A program made the position numbers and the translations under genes. The notes under the pieces are model-generated. The model was given only the letters and a program-made list of their open reading frames with translations, ran no database searches and was not told where the DNA came from. A DNA stretch of 64,000 nucleotides from Arthrobacter sp. YN (GTDB lineage Bacteria; Actinomycetota; Actinomycetes; Actinomycetales; Micrococcaceae): positions 4,960,001 through 5,024,000 of the forward strand of contig NZ_CP022436.1 of the NCBI RefSeq assembly GCF_002224285.1, given 5' to 3'. This document shows positions 32,884 through 41,027 of the stretch, piece by piece; within the stretch, counting starts at the first letter, position 1, and each line of letters begins with the position of its first letter.

Positions 32884-34134
32884 ATGACACATCACACCAT
32901 CGCCCCCCTGGACGGCGTCCGGGTCCTGGAACTCGGCAACTACATCGCCGCACCCACGGCTGGGAGGCTGCTGGCCGACTTCGGAGCCGAGGTCATTAAG
33001 GTGGAGCGGCCCGGGACCGGCGACGAACTGCGCAACTGGCGCCTGCACAAAGGCACCACGTCCATGCTGTACCGCACGCTGAACCGCAACAAGAAGTCCG
33101 TGGTCCTGGATCTCCGCACCGGCGCGGGCAAGCAGGCCGTGCTGGCGCTGGTAGCCAAGTGCGACATCCTTCTGGAGAACTTCCGGCCCGGAACGCTGGA
33201 AAAGTGGGGCCTGGGACCGGAGGTCCTCAACGAAGTGAACCCCGACCTCATCGTCACCCGCATCTCTGCCTTCGGGCAGACGGGGCCGCTGTCCGAGCGG
33301 CCCGGTTTTGCCGCCGTCGCCGAAGCCTACGGCGGGTTCCGCAACCTGGTGGGCGACCCGGACCGCGCTCCCGTTCGTGTTGGCGTCTCCATCGGCGACT
33401 CGATCGCGGGCCTGTACGCCGCCTTCGGCTCCATGATGAGCCTGTACCAGCGTGAAGCACGACGCCGGGACTCGGCCGGCGCTGTTCCGCTCACCGAGCG
33501 CATCATCGACGTCGCGCTGAACGAGGCAATGTTCTCGATGATGGAATCGCTGATCCCTGACTATCAGGCCTACGGTGTGGACCGGCAGCGTGTGGGTGGC
33601 CGGATGGAGGGCATCGCCCCTTCCAACGCGTACGTGTGCAAGGACGGCGCGAGCATCGTGGTGGCAGGCAACGGTGACTCCATTTATCAGCGGTACATGC
33701 AAACCATCGGGCGCCCTGACCTCGCCGAACACCCTTCGCTGCAAACAAATGCCGGGCGCTGGGCCCAGCGTGAGGAGCTTGATCAGGCCATCGGCGACTG
33801 GGCAGCTACGCTTTCAGGTGCTGAGGCGCTGGCCGCCCTTGAGGCCGCAGGGGTTCCGGCCGGACCGATCTATACCGCCGCGGATATCAGCACGGACACC
33901 CAGTATGCGGCCCGCAACATGATCCAGAAGTTCGACGTGTCCACCGGCGAGGAAACCCTCCCAGCCGTGGGCTTTCCGGGCATTGTTCCGGTGATCGGGG
34001 ACCAGTCCCTGCCCATCCGTAACCTCGGACCGGACCTGGGCGAAAACACACAAGAAATCCTTGGCGGCCTCCTGAACATGGATGCCGCACAGATCAATGC
34101 GGCTTCCGGCCGCGAGGAAGCCCTCCGACCATGA
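32884..34134 (+). CDS. CaiB/BaiF-family (class III) CoA transferase
   Basis: This 416-residue cytosolic enzyme starts at ATG 32884, with AAGGA 4-6 nt upstream. Family signatures: GVRVLELGNYIAAPTAGRLLADFGAEVIKVERPGTGDELR at the N-terminus, SVVLDLRTGAGKQAVLALV, and VGVSIGDSIAGLYAAFGSM, which carries the catalytic Asp. It transfers CoA between acids, typically to activate a carboxylic acid for breakdown. Its stop overlaps the HMG-CoA lyase start (ATGA), so the pair probably activates a branched-chain dicarboxylic acid and then cleaves it. Confidence 0.93.
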   Translation: MTHHTIAPLDGVRVLELGNYIAAPTAGRLLADFGAEVIKVERPGTGDELRNWRLHKGTTSMLYRTLNRNKKSVVLDLRTGAGKQAVLALVAKCDILLENFRPGTLEKWGLGPEVLNEVNPDLIVTRISAFGQTGPLSERPGFAAVAEAYGGFRNLVGDPDRAPVRVGVSIGDSIAGLYAAFGSMMSLYQREARRRDSAGAVPLTERIIDVALNEAMFSMMESLIPDYQAYGVDRQRVGGRMEGIAPSNAYVCKDGASIVVAGNGDSIYQRYMQTIGRPDLAEHPSLQTNAGRWAQREELDQAIGDWAATLSGAEALAALEAAGVPAGPIYTAADISTDTQYAARNMIQKFDVSTGEETLPAVGFPGIVPVIGDQSLPIRNLGPDLGENTQEILGGLLNMDAAQINAASGREEALRP

Positions 34135-35081
34135 GCCGCTTCGAAAGCCCCCTGACCACCACGCTGGGCAATGTCATCCTGCGGGACGTCACGCTGCGCG
34201 ACGGACTCCAGCTCACCGGCAAGCTCCTCCCCACCGAACAGAAGATCGAGACGGTGCGGGAACTGCTGCGGCTGGGGGTGCCTGCCATTGAGCTGGGCTC
34301 CATGGCCCGCGCGGATTTGGTCCCCACCATGGCCAACACGCTTGAAGTAGTCCAAGCCCTCACCCCCGGAGAACTGGAGAAGTGCTGGATCTGGGTGGCC
34401 ACTCCCGGTCACGTCGCCAAAGCATCAGCCGCCGGAGCACGGAACTTCCAGTACTGCTTGTCAGCCTCCGATTCGCACAACAAGGCCAATATCGGACGGA
34501 CCACTGATGAGAGCTTGGCCGCCCTCCCCCAAGCCGTCGAGTACGCGCGAGCGGTGGCTGGCCACATCCAGCTCTGCATCGCCACGTCCTTCACCTGCCC
34601 CTTTGAGGGTTACGTTCCCGAGGAGCGCATTCTCTCCATCGCCAATGATCCCCGGGCTGAAGGCACCACGGACATCGTCATCTGCGACACCTTGGGGCAG
34701 GCCGTGCCCGCGCAGGTCGCCCGGCTCATCACCCGGGTTCGGGACGAGTCCCCTGGACGCAGGATCGTCTATCACGGCCACGACACCTGGGGCTTGGGTG
34801 TAGCGAACACGCTTGCCGCCATCCAGGCCGGTGCTGCCATGGTGGACGGCGCCCTCGGTGGACTGGGCGGCTGCCCGTTCGCACCCGGCGCCAGCGGCAA
34901 TACGTCCAGCGAAGACATTCTCTTTGCAACCCGCCCTGAATGGCTGAGTCCGGATGTCTTCGGGGAACTTGTGGTGCTGTCGGAGAAACTGCTGGGCGAA
35001 TTGGGTGAACCGAACCGCTCCAAGGCAGCACAGGGAGCGCGGTCCAAGGCTGAGGCTTTTGACTGGGTCAGGCCGGCCTAG
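34131..35081 (+). CDS. Hydroxymethylglutaryl-CoA lyase (HMGL-like TIM barrel)
   Basis: The 316-residue protein has the DRE-TIM signature RDVTLRDGLQ near residue 18, a metal-binding HGHDTWGLGVAN, and the HMG-CoA-lyase loop GLGGCPFAPGASGNTSSED with the catalytic Cys. This identifies HMG-CoA lyases (product acetoacetate plus acetyl-CoA) and close relatives such as citramalyl-CoA-type lyases. It is translationally coupled to a CaiB-type CoA transferase, pointing to a two-step catabolic unit. Its last codons overlap the convergent SRPBCC gene by 4 nt. Confidence 0.92.
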   Translation: MSRFESPLTTTLGNVILRDVTLRDGLQLTGKLLPTEQKIETVRELLRLGVPAIELGSMARADLVPTMANTLEVVQALTPGELEKCWIWVATPGHVAKASAAGARNFQYCLSASDSHNKANIGRTTDESLAALPQAVEYARAVAGHIQLCIATSFTCPFEGYVPEERILSIANDPRAEGTTDIVICDTLGQAVPAQVARLITRVRDESPGRRIVYHGHDTWGLGVANTLAAIQAGAAMVDGALGGLGGCPFAPGASGNTSSEDILFATRPEWLSPDVFGELVVLSEKLLGELGEPNRSKAAQGARSKAEAFDWVRPA

Positions 35082-35527
35082 CTCTTCTTGCCCGCTCCGC
35101 CCGCAGCCATAAGTTCCAGACGCTTGAGCGTCTCGCGGTTCCGCACTGCTATCACGGGGTCCCGCAGCGCCTTGGGTATCAGTTTCCCCGGGCCGCGGAC
35201 GGCGTCTTCGGCGATGGACACCCGGCACTGGGAACCGCCAAGGTCTTCCAGGGTGATCAGGATCCTGGCTTCGCCCAGAGGCCAGCCTTTGGCGAGGATT
35301 TCGAGCTTCCTGCCAGGTTCCACAGCAGTAACCCTGCTGCTGTCATCAATCAGAAACGGCCACGACCCAACGGAATGATGCAACTTGGAACCCACCTGCG
35401 GCCACTGATCGTCGACGGCGCGGATCCGTGAAGCACCCACCACCCAGCCGGAATAGAGCCACCCGTCTTCAATGACTTCCCAGACGTTGGCGGCGGGGGA
35501 CCTGAACAACTGCGTCACGGTGGACAT
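35078..35527 (-). CDS. SRPBCC-family protein
   Basis: This 149-residue START/Bet-v1-like protein begins MSTVTQLFRSPAANVWEVIEDGWLYSGWVVGASRI, the usual polyketide_cyc2-type start, and has the SRPBCC strand order through RKLEILAKGWPLGEARILITLED. These proteins have a hydrophobic cavity; this group in actinobacteria is uncharacterised. It is transcribed alone, with its 3' end overlapping the HMG-CoA lyase gene. Confidence 0.82.
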   Translation of the reverse strand: MSTVTQLFRSPAANVWEVIEDGWLYSGWVVGASRIRAVDDQWPQVGSKLHHSVGSWPFLIDDSSRVTAVEPGRKLEILAKGWPLGEARILITLEDLGGSQCRVSIAEDAVRGPGKLIPKALRDPVIAVRNRETLKRLELMAAGGAGKKS

Positions 35528-35609
35528 GTGGACCCTTCTGACTCGAACGGCCGTGCGATGACCTTAAGCTAAGCATGCTTATTGATTGCCCGCCATAGGC
35601 TGCTCCCCG

Positions 35610-35903
35610 TTACGGCTGTGGCTTGCTGGCCTTGCCGTCCAGCCAGAGCACGTCCGACTCATCCCGATGCGTGCCGTCCGAACCCACATGCTTGCTGTCG
35701 ATCTGAGGGCCCTTCTTTATGACGTGCACCAAGGCCATTCCATGGCCGCGGCCAAGTTCATAATCGGCTTTGAGCCATTCAAGGATGGTTCCGGCCTTCA
35801 CCGACGGGTCGTTGAAGCCCTTGGATTCCGCGATTTCAACCAATTGCCTCGGAGTGAGGCCGGTCTTGTCTTCAATGGCATCAAGATAAGCCTGGAAGGA
35901 CAT
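35610..35903 (-). CDS. DUF4287 family protein
   Basis: The 97-residue protein starts at ATG 35903, with AAAGG about 9 nt upstream; the longer frame to 36005 is spurious. It matches DUF4287: MSFQAYLDAIEDKTGLTPRQLVEIAE, GTILEWLKADYELGRGHGMALVHVI. In this family the domain often pairs with DUF5655. Members are small, soluble and helical, of unknown function. It stands alone. Confidence 0.87.
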   Translation of the reverse strand: MSFQAYLDAIEDKTGLTPRQLVEIAESKGFNDPSVKAGTILEWLKADYELGRGHGMALVHVIKKGPQIDSKHVGSDGTHRDESDVLWLDGKASKPQP

Positions 35904-36104
35904 CGGTATTGCCTTTCGTCGTAAATCCCAGGGACAGGAATGCAAAGTCTGCGTGAGCCACATCGTACCGCCGCCCGGCCCCTGCCATGCGGGGCTTTGA
36001 TACACGACTCGCTACGGTGGGCCATGACTGCGTCAATTCAGCGTTGACCCTGCAGTGTCCTGCGGAGGTACCGGGCAGCTTGCAGGCGCCCCTACACTGA
36101 TCGC

Positions 36105-37013
36105 ATGGTGAGGCGGCGGTGTCGTTCTTTTGTGGTGGGAATGGCCATTGCTGTGACCCTGCCGCTTGTAGCCGCGTGCGACTTCGGCGGAACTGGTGAC
36201 GGCGGCTCCGTTTCGGAGCCCTCCAGCGGAAACCCAGGACCCATCACCGTTGAGGTCAACCAGTCCCGGGACCAATACGGCAAGCAGGCAATCCTGCTGC
36301 AGCTCACCAACACCACGGACTCGCCGCTGACCGTGGCCGGGGCCCGGCTGCGATCCACGCTGTTCGAAGGTGACATTTTCTGGGACCCATCAGAAGGCAC
36401 CCTTGAACTGCCGCCCCGTCAGCCCAAAAGCCTTCCTGCTGCTTTGCCAGGGGCCACCTGCGAAGCATCCGGAGACGCGTCACCGGAACTCAAGGCCACT
36501 ATCACCTACGCAGCACCGGGCAAAGAACCTGTGGAGGGGAACGCCGACGCTTCCGATCCCTTCGGTGTCCTGACCAGGAACGCCGGCGAGCTGTGCCTCG
36601 CAACAGAGGCCGCCGCCGTCGCCGTCATGGCCCTGGACCCCACACTTGAGGTTGCCGCGGACGGCCGCACCGCCGTCGTGCGCCTTGTCATTACACCGGC
36701 CACGCCGGGGGGATCGGCGAAAAGCCTCACCATTGAATCGGTTGACGGAACCACTCTTCTGGCGGAGACGCCCTCTGATCCTTGGCCTCGGAACGTCACC
36801 ATCGCACCCGGTGACGCCACACGCGAGCTGGCCTTGCACATCAGACCTGCGCGCTGCGACCCACATGCCGTCGCCGAGGACAAGGTGGGGACACTCTTGC
36901 CATTAAGGGTCACAGTGGGAGGACGGCAGGGGTTGGTGAAGATTGCGGCGTCGAATGAACTGCGCGGCCGGATCTACGACTTCGTCACCGCCGCCTGCGC
37001 CACTGCGGGCTAA
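36105..37013 (+). CDS. Probable secreted lipoprotein, unknown function
   Basis: This 302-residue protein starts at GTG or ATG ~36105 and has a signal with lipobox-like LVAACDF (Cys about residue 25). The mature protein is rich in beta strands, with immunoglobulin-like alternation, and contains paired cysteines (ATCEAS, ELCLAT, ARCDPHA, AACATAG). No catalytic motif or family is recognised. It converges on the lipid kinase gene, 8 nt apart. Confidence 0.72.
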   Translation: MVRRRCRSFVVGMAIAVTLPLVAACDFGGTGDGGSVSEPSSGNPGPITVEVNQSRDQYGKQAILLQLTNTTDSPLTVAGARLRSTLFEGDIFWDPSEGTLELPPRQPKSLPAALPGATCEASGDASPELKATITYAAPGKEPVEGNADASDPFGVLTRNAGELCLATEAAAVAVMALDPTLEVAADGRTAVVRLVITPATPGGSAKSLTIESVDGTTLLAETPSDPWPRNVTIAPGDATRELALHIRPARCDPHAVAEDKVGTLLPLRVTVGGRQGLVKIAASNELRGRIYDFVTAACATAG

Positions 37014-37021
37014 GCGCGCGC

Positions 37022-37939
37022 CTAGCCGAGAGTGGCCAGGGCGCGGGGAGCGCATTCCACTGTGACCTTGACGTTCGCTTCAACGCTCTTCACCTCGCCA
37101 TCCATTTGATACGGCAGCGGCTTGAGCGTGGTGAATTCATACTTGCTCATGCTCGGCTGGTCACCCAAGCCCTGCGTGGTGGCCTTAAGCGCAGTCAGGA
37201 GAACGCGCCACTTGGGCATATGCGGGAAGGTGATGACCTCAAATTTCCCGTCGGATGGGTGGTTTGCGGCTTCACTGAGCGTGGCGTACTTGGCCATTTC
37301 ATTGATATTGGCGAAGACGAGGCTATCGAACTTCCGGCGCTTTCCGTCAGCCAAGCGAATGCCAAAGGGCTCGAACTTGGAAAACGTCTGGATCACGGTG
37401 ACCATTTCCTTCAGGGCACCTTTACTGCCCTTTTCAAGTTCGGTGGCCACCACAGGGGTCAGGCCGAATCCGATGTAGGAATGCGCATATTCGGGGGGCT
37501 CATTCTCATTTTGGCCCGTGTGGATGCGGAGAAGGTCAATGTTGTGAACACGGCCTTCCGCGATGGCTTCTTCCAACGGTTTCGTCGTCATGATCCTGCT
37601 GTGGTCGTTGGCGTTTCCGGCAGCCCTGACTGCACAGACAGCCTTGGGGTTCCCGGCCTGCATTACACCGTTAACCACCTCGTTGTAGCCGCCATCGCCG
37701 CTGACGGACACCACGAGGACGTCGCCGCCCTTGCTGGCCGCTTCCCTCGCCAGATCCACGGCGTGTCCGGCGTGCTCGGTGGGCTGAAGGGTGATCTCAG
37801 GCTGGTAGGAGAGGAGCTCCTTCAGCCGGTCATGCAACTGCTGCGCCAACTCAGGCGCATCCCCCGTGCTGTTGGGATTAAAAATGATGACGATCGACTC
37901 AAAGGTCCGGGCAGAATCCACAGTGTGCTCCTGATTCAT
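37022..37939 (-). CDS. Diacylglycerol-kinase-family lipid kinase with variant motifs
   Basis: This 305-residue protein has the lipid-kinase core: an N-terminal IIFNPNSTGDAPELAQQL, then VSGDGGYNEVVNGVM and RAAGNANDHSR. In ordinary DgkB/YegS-like kinases the nucleotide loop reads GGDGTxNEV and the second motif GT(A/G)ND. Here the Thr is Gly and the GT is AGN-AND, so catalysis may be altered although the Asp-Gly and Asn are kept. A His/Arg/Tyr-rich C-terminal domain follows. The start at ATG 37939 has AGGG-type sequence upstream. Confidence 0.75.
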   Translation of the reverse strand: MNQEHTVDSARTFESIVIIFNPNSTGDAPELAQQLHDRLKELLSYQPEITLQPTEHAGHAVDLAREAASKGGDVLVVSVSGDGGYNEVVNGVMQAGNPKAVCAVRAAGNANDHSRIMTTKPLEEAIAEGRVHNIDLLRIHTGQNENEPPEYAHSYIGFGLTPVVATELEKGSKGALKEMVTVIQTFSKFEPFGIRLADGKRRKFDSLVFANINEMAKYATLSEAANHPSDGKFEVITFPHMPKWRVLLTALKATTQGLGDQPSMSKYEFTTLKPLPYQMDGEVKSVEANVKVTVECAPRALATLG

Positions 37940-38116
37940 TGCGAGGTCCCTCTTCAGGCGTTAGTTTCCCTCGGAAGTTCCCATAGTATTCGCAAAGCCT
38001 CTGGGGTTTCGGATGAGCCCTGAACGTGCAAGCATGAAAATGCACCTTAAGAAGCAGGATCCACGTCAATCAGCCTGATGCGGTTTAGTTGCTGTATCAG
38101 GAGTCGGGAAAGGTTC

Positions 38117-38326
38117 ATGGAAGACTCACGCCAGACGGCCCGATCACTGGTCATGGAGCATGAGATCACCCTGGACGATTTATGGGCTTGGTACTGGGCC
38201 AACGGCGGGAACGCCAGGCCGTGGGATTTCGACGCCTACCTCTTTGGCATCCAAGAGCGGGATCCCTTCGACCTGAAGATCCTCACGTGGGCCATGGAAG
38301 ACCTTGAGGCGCGTTCGCTGCTCTGA
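38117..38326 (+). CDS. Small soluble protein, unknown function
   Basis: This 69-residue protein starts at ATG 38117, preceded by GGAAAGG. It is acidic and helical (VMEHEITLDDLWAWYWANGGNARPWDFDAYLFGI...FDLKILTWAMEDLEARSLL). It resembles short Arthrobacter proteins of unknown role. The 177-nt gap to the divergent lipid kinase gene holds its promoter. Confidence 0.6.
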   Translation: MEDSRQTARSLVMEHEITLDDLWAWYWANGGNARPWDFDAYLFGIQERDPFDLKILTWAMEDLEARSLL

Positions 38327-38355
38327 CTTCCGCAGGGCTGTGCTGCACGGGCCGG

Positions 38356-39114
38356 CTACTTCCCCTCTTTCCGGGCCTCGATCAGATGCCGTGTTGAGTG
38401 GGCGACGAACGGGCGCCCTGCCCTCATCTGCCCATCCATTTCCCTTAACTGGCCCAGATAGCGTTCTGCTGAAAAATCGGGAACCCACCACACACATTTG
38501 CGCAGGATCCACACCACGGCGCCAACGTCGAAGAACTCCATCCGGCACTGGGCGGTGCGGAGGTCCGTGACGGTGAGGCCAGAGGCTTCGGCAGCCGCTG
38601 CCTCGGCCTGGGAGTCCCGCCCCTTCCGCTGTTCAGGTAAAGGCCCCAGAAAATATTCAATCAGTTCAAAGGCCGACGCCGGTCCCACATGCTGGGCGAA
38701 ATAGTGACCGCCGGGGATCAGGACGCGGTGGATTTCTTCCCAATCGGGGCTCACCGGGTGGCGTGCGGTCACGAGCTCGAAGGACCCGTCAGGGAAAGGC
38801 AGGACGGAACCGGCTGTCGTTTCCACGATGTCTACCCCGCGCGGCCCCAGTAACCCACGGGCCCGTTGGGCGTTGGGCGGCCAGCCCTCGGTGGCAGCCA
38901 TCAGTTCAGGAAACTGAGTGGCCTCTGAGAGCACCTCCCCGCCACCGGTGTCCAGGTCCAAGGCACTCCGGACAGTGGCGAGGCGGCCCGCGAGCAACTT
39001 CGCATATCCCCATGGCGGACGTTCTTCGTTTGCCCGCCCGTCCAGCCAGGCGAATCCCCAGCCGTCCACGTCGGCTTCCTCGGCCTCCGCCACCAGGGTC
39101 TCAAAATCACGCAT
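38356..39114 (-). CDS. SAM-dependent methyltransferase (class I)
   Basis: The 252-residue protein has the class I Rossmann features: ALDLDTGGGEVLSE (motif I, with D-x-G-x-G), VDIVETTAGSVLPFPDGSFELVTARHPVSPDWEEIHRVLIPGGHYFAQHV (motifs II to post-III). It is about the size of a small-molecule methyltransferase; the target is unknown. Its start overlaps the stop of the upstream DUF1801 gene by 1 nt (TGATG), so they are co-translated. Confidence 0.87.
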   Translation of the reverse strand: MRDFETLVAEAEEADVDGWGFAWLDGRANEERPPWGYAKLLAGRLATVRSALDLDTGGGEVLSEATQFPELMAATEGWPPNAQRARGLLGPRGVDIVETTAGSVLPFPDGSFELVTARHPVSPDWEEIHRVLIPGGHYFAQHVGPASAFELIEYFLGPLPEQRKGRDSQAEAAAAEASGLTVTDLRTAQCRMEFFDVGAVVWILRKCVWWVPDFSAERYLGQLREMDGQMRAGRPFVAHSTRHLIEARKEGK

Positions 39115-39479
39115 CAGTGTTCCCGTCGTCTTTCCGCCGCGAGCTGGGCAGCAACCCTGCCAATCAATTGGTACGGGATTGGCTTGGTCAAAGGAAACTT
39201 CAAGGTTCCTTTCCCGGACAAATACTGCTCCAAGTCGTTGTTCAAGACTTCGTCTCCACGGGGTACCGGATACACCGAAATGTGGTGTGCCCAGGCAGCG
39301 AAATACACCACATAATGTCCATCGATGGTGACTGTGGGAATGTCATAGCTGATCATCTCGCCGGCATCGGGGACTGCTGCGTGAATGCTCCTGCGGATCT
39401 CCTTGAGGATCAGCTGGGTGGCCTCAGTCTGGGCTGCGATATAGGCGTCCACTGTGGAGTGTTTCCCAGCCATCGTCAT
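39114..39479 (-). CDS. DUF1801 protein (iron-chaperone-like), YdhG type
   Basis: This 121-residue protein shows the DUF1801 pattern: TVDAYIAAQTEATQLILKEIRRSIHAAVPDAGEMISYDIPTVTIDGHYVVYFAAWAHHISVYPVPRG, then the C-terminal GTLKFPLTKPIPYQLIGRVAAQLAAERR. GAGGGAG precedes the ATG at 39479. It is the second of three DUF1801 proteins in the window and is translationally coupled to the downstream methyltransferase. The iron-binding role is a family-level annotation only. Confidence 0.87.
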   Translation of the reverse strand: MTMAGKHSTVDAYIAAQTEATQLILKEIRRSIHAAVPDAGEMISYDIPTVTIDGHYVVYFAAWAHHISVYPVPRGDEVLNNDLEQYLSGKGTLKFPLTKPIPYQLIGRVAAQLAAERRREH

Positions 39480-39498
39480 TCTCCCTCACGTTGATTAC

Positions 39499-40290
39499 TC
39501 AGCTCTCGCCGGGGAAACGTCCACCGATCAGCCTGGTCATGTGCTCAGCGGCAGCCAGCAGGGGCTCCACCCAAGCCTCGCACGTCTCCCGCGGCATCCG
39601 AAGGGTTGGTCCGCTGATGGTGACGGCACCCACCAGGCCGGCGGCTGAATCGAAAACCGGCGCAGATAGCCCTGATGCGCCGTCTTCCCGCTCACCCACG
39701 GTGATGGCAAACCCGTCCGCGTGGGTCTTCTTGACGGCCGTTTCGAGCTCCTCGGAACTGGTGATGGTGTAGTCCGTGATGGACTCCAACGGATCCCGCA
39801 GGACTGCTTCCATCAATTCCGGTGACCAGGCCAGGAGCACCCTGCCTGCCGAGCCCGCGTGAAGCGGGACAATCTTGCCCAGGTGCATCTCCCGGCGGAG
39901 TGCGTGATGCGTATCTGCCAGGGCCACGCAGACCCGGTAGTGCTGCTCTGCCTTGAAGAAGCACGCAGTCTCGCCGGTGGTATCCCGCAGGTTTTTGAGC
40001 AGCGGACTCAGGATGTCCACCACGTCCATACCGCGGGTTGCCGGCGCTGCCCAGTAGGCCATCCGCATCCCGATGCGGTACGCATCGCCGTCCCGGTCCA
40101 GGAAGCCCTGCGACGTGAGGTTCGTGACCAGTCGCTGCACCGTTGACGTGGGCAGGCCGGTCGATTCGCGGATGTCGACCAACTGCAGTACCGGCTTGGA
40201 CAACGAGAAAGCATCCAGGATGGACGTGATCTTGCCCAGGACAAGCAGAGGGTTGCCGTTGGCCTTCACGGAAGCATCGGATGCGGACAT
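39499..40290 (-). CDS. IclR-family transcriptional regulator
   Basis: The real gene starts at ATG 40290 (a longer frame continues antisense to the ABC gene and is rejected). About 263 residues: an N-terminal winged helix (LVLGKITSILDAFSLSKPVLQLVDIRESTGLPTSTVQRLVTNLTSQGFLDRDGDAYRIG) and a C-terminal IclR effector domain (DTTGETACFFKAEQHYRVCVALADTHH... and the terminal regulator core). It is divergent from an ABC-transporter gene across 58 nt but may act elsewhere. Confidence 0.9.
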   Translation of the reverse strand: MSASDASVKANGNPLLVLGKITSILDAFSLSKPVLQLVDIRESTGLPTSTVQRLVTNLTSQGFLDRDGDAYRIGMRMAYWAAPATRGMDVVDILSPLLKNLRDTTGETACFFKAEQHYRVCVALADTHHALRREMHLGKIVPLHAGSAGRVLLAWSPELMEAVLRDPLESITDYTITSSEELETAVKKTHADGFAITVGEREDGASGLSAPVFDSAAGLVGAVTISGPTLRMPRETCEAWVEPLLAAAEHMTRLIGGRFPGES

Positions 40291-40348
40291 AAGACTCACG
40301 CTAAACGCTCCGGCAAGGTCGCGCCAATCCCGCCGGTAGGGTTGCAGC

Positions 40349-41026
40349 ATGGGGACAGTTTTGGAGGCCGAAGGCTTGTTGGTTGGGTACGCCGGGGCTC
40401 CGGTGTGCGGGGAAGTTTCTGCATCCGTGGACGCGGGTGACGTCTTGGGAATCGTTGGTGTCAACGGCGCCGGGAAATCCACGGTAGCCCGCACTCTTGC
40501 GGGTCGGCAGGCGTCCTTGGCGGGTGACGTGAAAGTCCACGGCCTCCTCATCGACCCCGACGCCGTTCCCTTCCGCCGGCAAGTTTCCGCTGTGTTTGAC
40601 GACGACCTCTTCTTCCCGTCCCTCACAGTTCGGGAACACCTCCTCCTCATCGCCCGCGGCCATTCATTGGAGAACCCCGAAGCGCGCGTTGAGGAAGAGC
40701 TGGATTTCTTCGGACTACTGGGCAGGTCGCACGCCATCCCTGACGCCCTCTCTTCCGGCCAGCGGCGCCGGCTGCTGCTGGCAGCAGGACTGATCCGCCC
40801 GTCGTCGCTCCTGATCCTTGATGAGCCGGAGCAACGGCTCGATCCGCGGATGCGGGTGGCGCTCGGTGAGCGCATCGCCACCCACGCCAAAGACGGTGGC
40901 GCAGTGGTTCTGGTAACCCATGATCCCCAGCTCCTGCTCGCTACCGCCTCCACGTGCTTGGTTATCGACGAGGAAGTCCAGGAATTCGATCCGGAACAGG
41001 GGGCCTCGATCATTGCCGGCTCCTGA
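40349..41026 (+). CDS. ABC transporter ATP-binding protein
   Basis: This 225-residue ATPase has Walker A GVNGAGKS (residues 37-44), a signature LSSGQ (134-138), Walker B LLILDEP (154-160) and a terminal H-loop (LVTHDP). The size fits ABC-2-type export or DUF6297-linked systems. Two nt after its stop, the gene for a DUF6297 membrane protein begins, so the two together probably form an exporter. Start ATG 40349 has AGGG upstream. Confidence 0.92.
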   Translation: MGTVLEAEGLLVGYAGAPVCGEVSASVDAGDVLGIVGVNGAGKSTVARTLAGRQASLAGDVKVHGLLIDPDAVPFRRQVSAVFDDDLFFPSLTVREHLLLIARGHSLENPEARVEEELDFFGLLGRSHAIPDALSSGQRRRLLLAAGLIRPSSLLILDEPEQRLDPRMRVALGERIATHAKDGGAVVLVTHDPQLLLATASTCLVIDEEVQEFDPEQGASIIAGS

Positions 41027-41027
41027 C

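Noticed and set aside
39499..41013. Long 504-codon minus-strand ORF
   Set aside because: Only the part from ATG 40290 reads as an IclR regulator. The rest runs antisense through the ABC ATPase gene and has no protein-like motifs; it is a high-GC shadow frame.
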